DNA of 64,000 bases from NCBI RefSeq assembly GCF_026340095.1, contig NZ_JAPEPO010000002.1, forward strand, positions 434,001 through 498,000, read 5' to 3'. The stretch comes from Streptomyces sp. NBC_01446. GTDB taxonomy: Bacteria; Actinomycetota; Actinomycetes; Streptomycetales; Streptomycetaceae. The position numbers and the translations under genes are program-made. Shown piece after piece: positions 60,364 to 64,000 of this stretch. The notes under the pieces are model-generated. The model was not told the origin of the DNA. It ran no database searches and saw nothing but the letters and a program-made list of their open reading frames with translations. Numbering within the stretch: position 1 is the stretch's first letter; every line of letters starts with the position of its first letter.

Positions 60364-60942
60364 TCAGGCGGTCAGAGGCTGCCCTGTGGTGAGGCGCTGG
60401 ACGAGCCCGGCGCGGTGCATCTCGGCTATCGGCGCCACCAGATCCGGGTGCCGCAGCAGAGCCGCTGCCCGACGGCCGCGGTCATCCGGGGCCGTCAGAC
60501 GCCGGAAATCAGCGGGTGCCCCGGCGGCATGGCTGCTGTCGGCGAGTGCGGCGACCGCCCTGTCGGCCAGTTCCGGATCGGCCAGCAGACATGCGGCCCA
60601 GCTGACGACGACTTCGTCCACCCAAGTACGCCATGCGTCGGCGTCCGGACAGCCGGCCTCCATGCCGTATGCGCCTCCGTCCACGCCCACGACCTGGTCG
60701 AGCCGGGCGGAACCTCCAGTTCCGGCCACTCCCACCAGCGCGGCGTCCATGGGCGTCGGGTAGCGCAGCCAGGCCGCGACCGTCACGGCCTGCCTGGCCT
60801 GCACCTCACACAAGGCAGAGTCCAGCGCGCTGCCACCTGACGGGTAGGAACGCGTCAGCCATTGAGCGGTCGCCGCTATGAGCGGGGAGAGATCTGCGAA
60901 CACAGGGCCGTCCGAAATACTGAGGGGAACGTGAACCAACAC
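60364..60942 (-). CDS. Hypothetical protein
   Basis: A 192-residue, mostly helical, Ala-rich acidic protein of no recognised family: LSPLIAATAQWLTRSYPSGG, QARQAVTVAAWLRYPTPMDA, WVDEVVVSWAACLLADPELA and a C-terminal PIAEMHRAGLVQRL. No signal or membrane helix is seen. GTG 60942, with GAGG upstream, is preferred; the frame is open to 61005. It is a single gene on the minus strand. Confidence 0.6.
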   Translation of the reverse strand: MLVHVPLSISDGPVFADLSPLIAATAQWLTRSYPSGGSALDSALCEVQARQAVTVAAWLRYPTPMDAALVGVAGTGGSARLDQVVGVDGGAYGMEAGCPDADAWRTWVDEVVVSWAACLLADPELADRAVAALADSSHAAGAPADFRRLTAPDDRGRRAAALLRHPDLVAPIAEMHRAGLVQRLTTGQPLTA

Positions 60943-61105
60943 GCTAGACCTCGGTATCCGGAGAGGAAGTGACCCAGAACACGACAGGGAAGTGGACTCC
61001 GCCACACGACCCGCCCGCGCGCCGCGCGGTGGGCATCACGCGGCACGCGGGACCGGCGAAACAGTCAAGCCTTCCCCGGCGAGAGCCGGCCCCCGGACGC
61101 CGGGC

Positions 61106-61411
61106 TTACGCGTTCCCCCGGACGTGCGAGCCTGCTGCTGTCTCGATGCGGTGAGCCAGTTCGACGTCCACGTCACTGAGGCCGTCTTCGCCGCGAATCA
61201 CGAAAGTTACTTGCTTGCCGCGGATGTCGACGTCGGGGCAGCAGCCAAGAGTGTTGACGTCGTAGACGATATCTCCGACGACGTTGACAGCTGTCGAGAA
61301 GTCGTACACCTCGACGGTGCGGCGCAGTGTGTTGCCTTCGCGGAGCCAGTACACCATGTGGGCGCCGGACATTCTCTTGTCAATTTCGGCGTCGTCGAGT
61401 CGGTTTGCCAC
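61106..61411 (-). CDS. Pterin-4a-carbinolamine dehydratase-like protein, atypical active site
   Basis: A 101-residue protein with the size and fold pattern of PCD/DCoH: LDDAEIDKRM, YWLREGNTLRRTVEVYDFST, then a helix and the strand turn GCCPDVDIRGKQVTFVIR, and DVDVELAHRIE. PCDs dehydrate 4a-hydroxytetrahydropterins using a His-His-Pro motif. Here the two His are Cys57 and Cys58, so the normal acid/base chemistry is probably lost; a binding or redox/metal role is conceivable. GTG 61411 has a well-placed AGGAGA. Confidence 0.75.
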   Translation of the reverse strand: MANRLDDAEIDKRMSGAHMVYWLREGNTLRRTVEVYDFSTAVNVVGDIVYDVNTLGCCPDVDIRGKQVTFVIRGEDGLSDVDVELAHRIETAAGSHVRGNA

Positions 61412-62369
61412 GATGTCTCTCCTAAAGGTGCGGTCACCGCATACGGTGCCCTCTCCCATGTGTGCCGAGCCGCCACGACACGGCCGAAAACCGGGACCGA
61501 CCCGCCTCCGATCTCCGAGGTGCCCCGGGAGATGAGGACTTCGCGCGTGGTCGGCGGCTCCCATCAGCCCACTTCCTCGCGCTCAGTTCCGTGCGCCTAA
61601 CTGCCCATGCCCTGCTATGTCGGGGCTGCGATTCCTTGACAGCTTCATTCTTCTGCGGAGTGACGGCGCCCTTTCCACTGCGCCGCAGCCCGGGTGTATA
61701 TGGATGCAACGGGCCGCTTCTTCCATAATGCTCTGCTGTTCAGTCGGCGTGCACCTGCGAGTTCCCCGATGAGCCTTCAACACCTGCCCCTCCCCCGTTC
61801 AGTCCCCACGTCACAGACTTCCCTGGCAGGATCCAGCCGCGGGCGAACGCCTTCACCTGGGCAGGTCTTCTTACGCGCCCAGCGGATACCCGGGTCTCGG
61901 CGGTTCGTACGATGCGCAGTGGCCTGGGGATGCCGTGCTGCTGCGCTGCGTAACTCTCGGCAACGGTGCGTGCCCGACTTCCGTACCGGTTGCACCTTTG
62001 CCACATGCTTGGAGGCTGTCGACGCCAGGTCGGATCCGGCCCGAGTGCTGCTATCCGAACAAGTCGAATAAGGGCTGATGCCGAAGGCCAGCCCGCAGCG
62101 TCTGTCATCCACCCGGGTACATCACGCAGGGCCATCGTGACTTTGGGCGACATGACGCAGCCACTGCCAGGGCGCTGAAGAGGACGAGGCCGCGCTCGGG
62201 GGCGCGACGCCCGAACGCCTCCAAGCCTTCCTGCCAAGTCCCTCTCACGTGTGGATCCCATCTCGTAGGGCACTCGGTGTCACACCAGACACAGGCAGTG
62301 CATCCACCGAATGTGAACGACGCACACCCGACCGCCGCGGTCGCGCGTCCCACGGATCGGAGACAGCCG
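61412..62369. other. Long gene-poor region
   Basis: Nearly 1 kb with no recognised gene. Several Arg/Ala/Ser-rich frames on both strands lack ribosome sites and similarity. It probably carries the promoters of the divergent neighbours and decayed sequence. Confidence 0.4.
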
Positions 62370-63062
62370 ATGGCTCCACAGGCACCAGCACGTGCCCGGG
62401 CGTTCACGACCTCGCCCCGCCTGGTCCGCCCGCCCGGTGTGTACGCACCGCAGTGCGACACCCGGATACTCACCAGCGCGCTGTACCGGGAGCCCATCGG
62501 TCCGGGCACTGACGTGCTGGACATGGGGAGCGGGAGTGGGGCGCTGGCCCTGCACGCCGCGCGGCGGGGCGCCCGGGTGACCGCCGTCGACATCTCCTGG
62601 GCCGCCGTGTGGACCACCCGTCTCAACGCGCTGCTGTCCCGGCAGCGCGTCACCGTACGGCACGGGGACCTCACCACCGCGGTGCGCGGGCACACCTACG
62701 ACCTCGTCATCAGTAATCCGCCCTACGTCCCGTCTCCGTCGGACGGTCCGCCACGTCGTGGCAGGGCCCGTGCCTGGGACGCGGGGGCCGACGGGCGGGC
62801 CTTGCTGGACCTCATCTGCGACACCGCCCCCGGCTCCTTGAGGCCCGACGGTGTTCTGCTGCTCGTGCAGTCGGCTCTGTCCGGAACCGAGGTCACCCTG
62901 GATCGACTCACCGGAGCGGGGCTGTACGCCGAGGTCGTCGACCGGGCGCGCATCCCTTTCGGACCGGTGCTCCGTTCGCGTACGCCCTGGCTGCGCGGGC
63001 GTGGACTGGTGGGCGAGGAGAACAGGGAAGAGCTGGTGGTCATCCGTGCCGCACGCATCTGA
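62370..63062 (+). CDS. HemK-like class I SAM methyltransferase
   Basis: A 230-residue cytosolic methyltransferase: the SAM-binding motif GTDVLDMGSGSGALALHAAR, the motif-II acidic residue in VTAVDISWAAVWTTRLN, and the NPPY motif in DLVISNPPYVPSPSDG, typical of N5-glutamine/N6-adenine methyltransferases (HemK/PrmC, HEMK2 group). A release-factor or small-molecule substrate is possible. ATG 62370 has GGAG upstream. The next two genes overlap head to tail, indicating a single operon. A broken copy of its C-terminus lies at 32429-32635. Confidence 0.88.
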   Translation: MAPQAPARARAFTTSPRLVRPPGVYAPQCDTRILTSALYREPIGPGTDVLDMGSGSGALALHAARRGARVTAVDISWAAVWTTRLNALLSRQRVTVRHGDLTTAVRGHTYDLVISNPPYVPSPSDGPPRRGRARAWDAGADGRALLDLICDTAPGSLRPDGVLLLVQSALSGTEVTLDRLTGAGLYAEVVDRARIPFGPVLRSRTPWLRGRGLVGEENREELVVIRAARI

Positions 63063-63354
63063 GCGACCGCGCCGTGTCACCGTCGACCCGCACGGGCCAC
63101 TGCTCGTGGAGGGCCCGGTCGAGGTCGTAGCCGACGACGGAACGGTGTCCGTCTCGCACCGCTTCACCGTCGCGATCTGCACCTGTCGGCGCAGCCGCAC
63201 CTACCCGTGGTGTGACACCAGCCATCGCGGTCGCACCAAGTCACAGACGACGGCGGACGCGGGAGCCGAGGGACCGCTCCCCGGAGGAGCTTCTGCCGCC
63301 ACGGAGCCGCCAGCCGATTCACGTCGCCGAGAGCGATCCGATCATGAATCCTGA
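63046..63354 (+). CDS. CDGSH iron-sulfur domain protein
   Basis: A 102-residue protein with one CDGSH-type domain: FTVAICTCRRSRTYPWCDTS then HR, matching Cys-x-Cys...Pro-x-Cys-Asp-x-Ser-His, the ligands (3 Cys, 1 His) of a redox [2Fe-2S] cluster. The usual Gly of CDGSH is Thr. The C-terminal ~35 residues are disordered. It is small, soluble and probably an electron or cluster carrier. GTG 63046 overlaps the methyltransferase gene by 17 bases, and its end overlaps the next gene by 11. Confidence 0.85.
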   Translation: MPHASERPRRVTVDPHGPLLVEGPVEVVADDGTVSVSHRFTVAICTCRRSRTYPWCDTSHRGRTKSQTTADAGAEGPLPGGASAATEPPADSRRRERSDHES

Positions 63355-64000
63355 CAGCCGGGAGCCCCGCCGCCGACCGACGCTCCCCCTGCCGCGTGGC
63401 GACATCTCGCGCCACGTCGTCGACGCACTTCGCGGTGCGACCACCACACCACGCATCGGGTCACTGCCGCCGACCACCGACCCGTACGGGGACGACCTCC
63501 AGCTCGCCCTGTATGTGCTCTACGAAATGCACTACCAGGGGTTCGCCGGTGTCCGGGACGAACTCGAATGGGACGCCGATCTCCTGGCTCTGCGCGGGCT
63601 CCTCGAAGAGCGCTTTCACAGTGCACTTCGGGCGGACGTACCGTCGCAGGCCGATGCGGACGCCGCACTCGCACCTCTCCTCCTGGAGCCTGCCGGCCAC
63701 GACGAATCGAGCGTGACCCACTTCCTGCAGAGGGACGGCACAGCAGAACAGCTCCGGGAGTACGCCGCGCTGCGGTCCCTCTACCACCTCAAAGAAGCCG
63801 ATCCGCACGTGTGGGTCATCCCCCGCCTGCGCGGACGCGCCAAGGCCGGCATGGTGGCCATCGAGTTCGACGAGTTCGGCGCCGGGCGGCCCGAGAACAT
63901 CCACGCCCAGCTCTTCGCCGACCTGATGACCGATCTCGACCTGGACACCGGCTACGGCCACTACGCCGACGCCGCTCCCCCGCAAGCGCTGGCCACCGTC
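63344..64000 (+). CDS. Iron-containing redox enzyme (heme-oxygenase-like), partial
   Basis: A frame of 219 codons open to the window edge. It reads DISRHVVDALRGATTTPRIG, YGDDLQLALYVLYEMHYQGF, LRSLYHLKEADPHVWVIPRL, GRAKAGMVAIEFDEFGAGRP and ENIHAQLFADLMTDLDLDTG. This is the iron-containing redox enzyme family with a heme-oxygenase-like fold, whose His/Glu ligands bind a di-iron centre. Family members are ~330-350 residues, so roughly 120 are missing beyond the window. ATG 63344 lies in the end of the CDGSH gene, implying coupling; the CDGSH protein may be its electron donor (inference). Confidence 0.8.
   Translation, partial: MNPDSREPRRRPTLPLPRGDISRHVVDALRGATTTPRIGSLPPTTDPYGDDLQLALYVLYEMHYQGFAGVRDELEWDADLLALRGLLEERFHSALRADVPSQADADAALAPLLLEPAGHDESSVTHFLQRDGTAEQLREYAALRSLYHLKEADPHVWVIPRLRGRAKAGMVAIEFDEFGAGRPENIHAQLFADLMTDLDLDTGYGHYADAAPPQALATV

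Overview
The window looks like a Streptomyces chromosome, probably an accessory or arm region. Base composition is GC-rich throughout, start codons are mixed ATG/GTG/TTG, and many genes are typical of the genus: an SsgA-like protein, a SigB/SigF-type sigma factor, ANTAR and STAS regulators, F420-dependent enzymes, DUF6458, an LPFRAVARLF-type micropeptide and an actinobacterial gas vesicle cluster. No tRNA, rRNA, CRISPR array or replication origin was recognised. Genus and arm position are inferred from gene content; no species is claimed.

Layout. 1-13.7 kb: an MFS transporter, an HATPase-like protein, a 5'-truncated zinc alcohol dehydrogenase, a MarR-like regulator, a STAS-ANTAR regulator, a beta-hydroxyacid dehydrogenase, a stress sigma factor, an SsgA-like protein and a YihY-type membrane protein, with pseudogenes between them (Orn/Lys/Arg decarboxylase, PPOX/F420 enzyme, PIN-like protein, serine hydrolase). 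14.0-16.7 kb: an IS607-type element whose TnpB is unusually long. 16.8-22 kb: a frameshifted Ser/Thr kinase, sulfatase debris and a PAS-GAF-PP2C-HATPase sensor whose phosphatase centre is lost. 22-28.2 kb: a leftward set of exported carbohydrate-active proteins (GH20 hexosaminidase, beta-helix protein, GH16 enzyme) behind a DasR-like operator, suggesting N-acetylglucosamine or chitin-linked control. 28.3-30 kb: an IS110 element with a long non-coding leader. 30-32.7 kb: decayed genes (small KGG-like protein, CDF transporter, methyltransferase tail).

32.7-44.7 kb is a redox and stress block: Ppx/GppA phosphatase, F420-dependent oxidoreductase, isochorismatase-like hydrolase, pyruvate-oxidase-like TPP enzyme, CsbD, a CBS remnant, a hemerythrin, a LigD-type phosphoesterase, an SseB-like protein and a second-copy-type dnaK-grpE pair. 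44.7-48.3 kb holds pseudogene fragments, a TnpB-only IS605-type element and an amidase whose 5' end abuts that element. 48.6-52.4 kb has a TraB/GumN-like protein, a DUF2975-Xre pair with a palindromic operator, an RHH-Fic/Doc toxin-antitoxin pair and an Asp23/Gls24 protein.

53-58.9 kb is the gas vesicle locus: gvpO-A-F-G-J-L-S-K rightward, with gvpY- and gvpZ-like genes divergent on the left instead of between gvpG and gvpJ. It is followed by a second hemerythrin that is a close paralogue of the one at 39 kb, a pterin-dehydratase-like protein with altered active-site residues, and a translationally overlapping trio (N5-glutamine-type methyltransferase, CDGSH iron-sulfur protein, iron-containing redox enzyme running off the window end). 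The intact genes mainly serve stress, redox and buoyancy functions. The many frame-disrupted genes, mostly close to transposons, show that the region is actively losing and rearranging genes.
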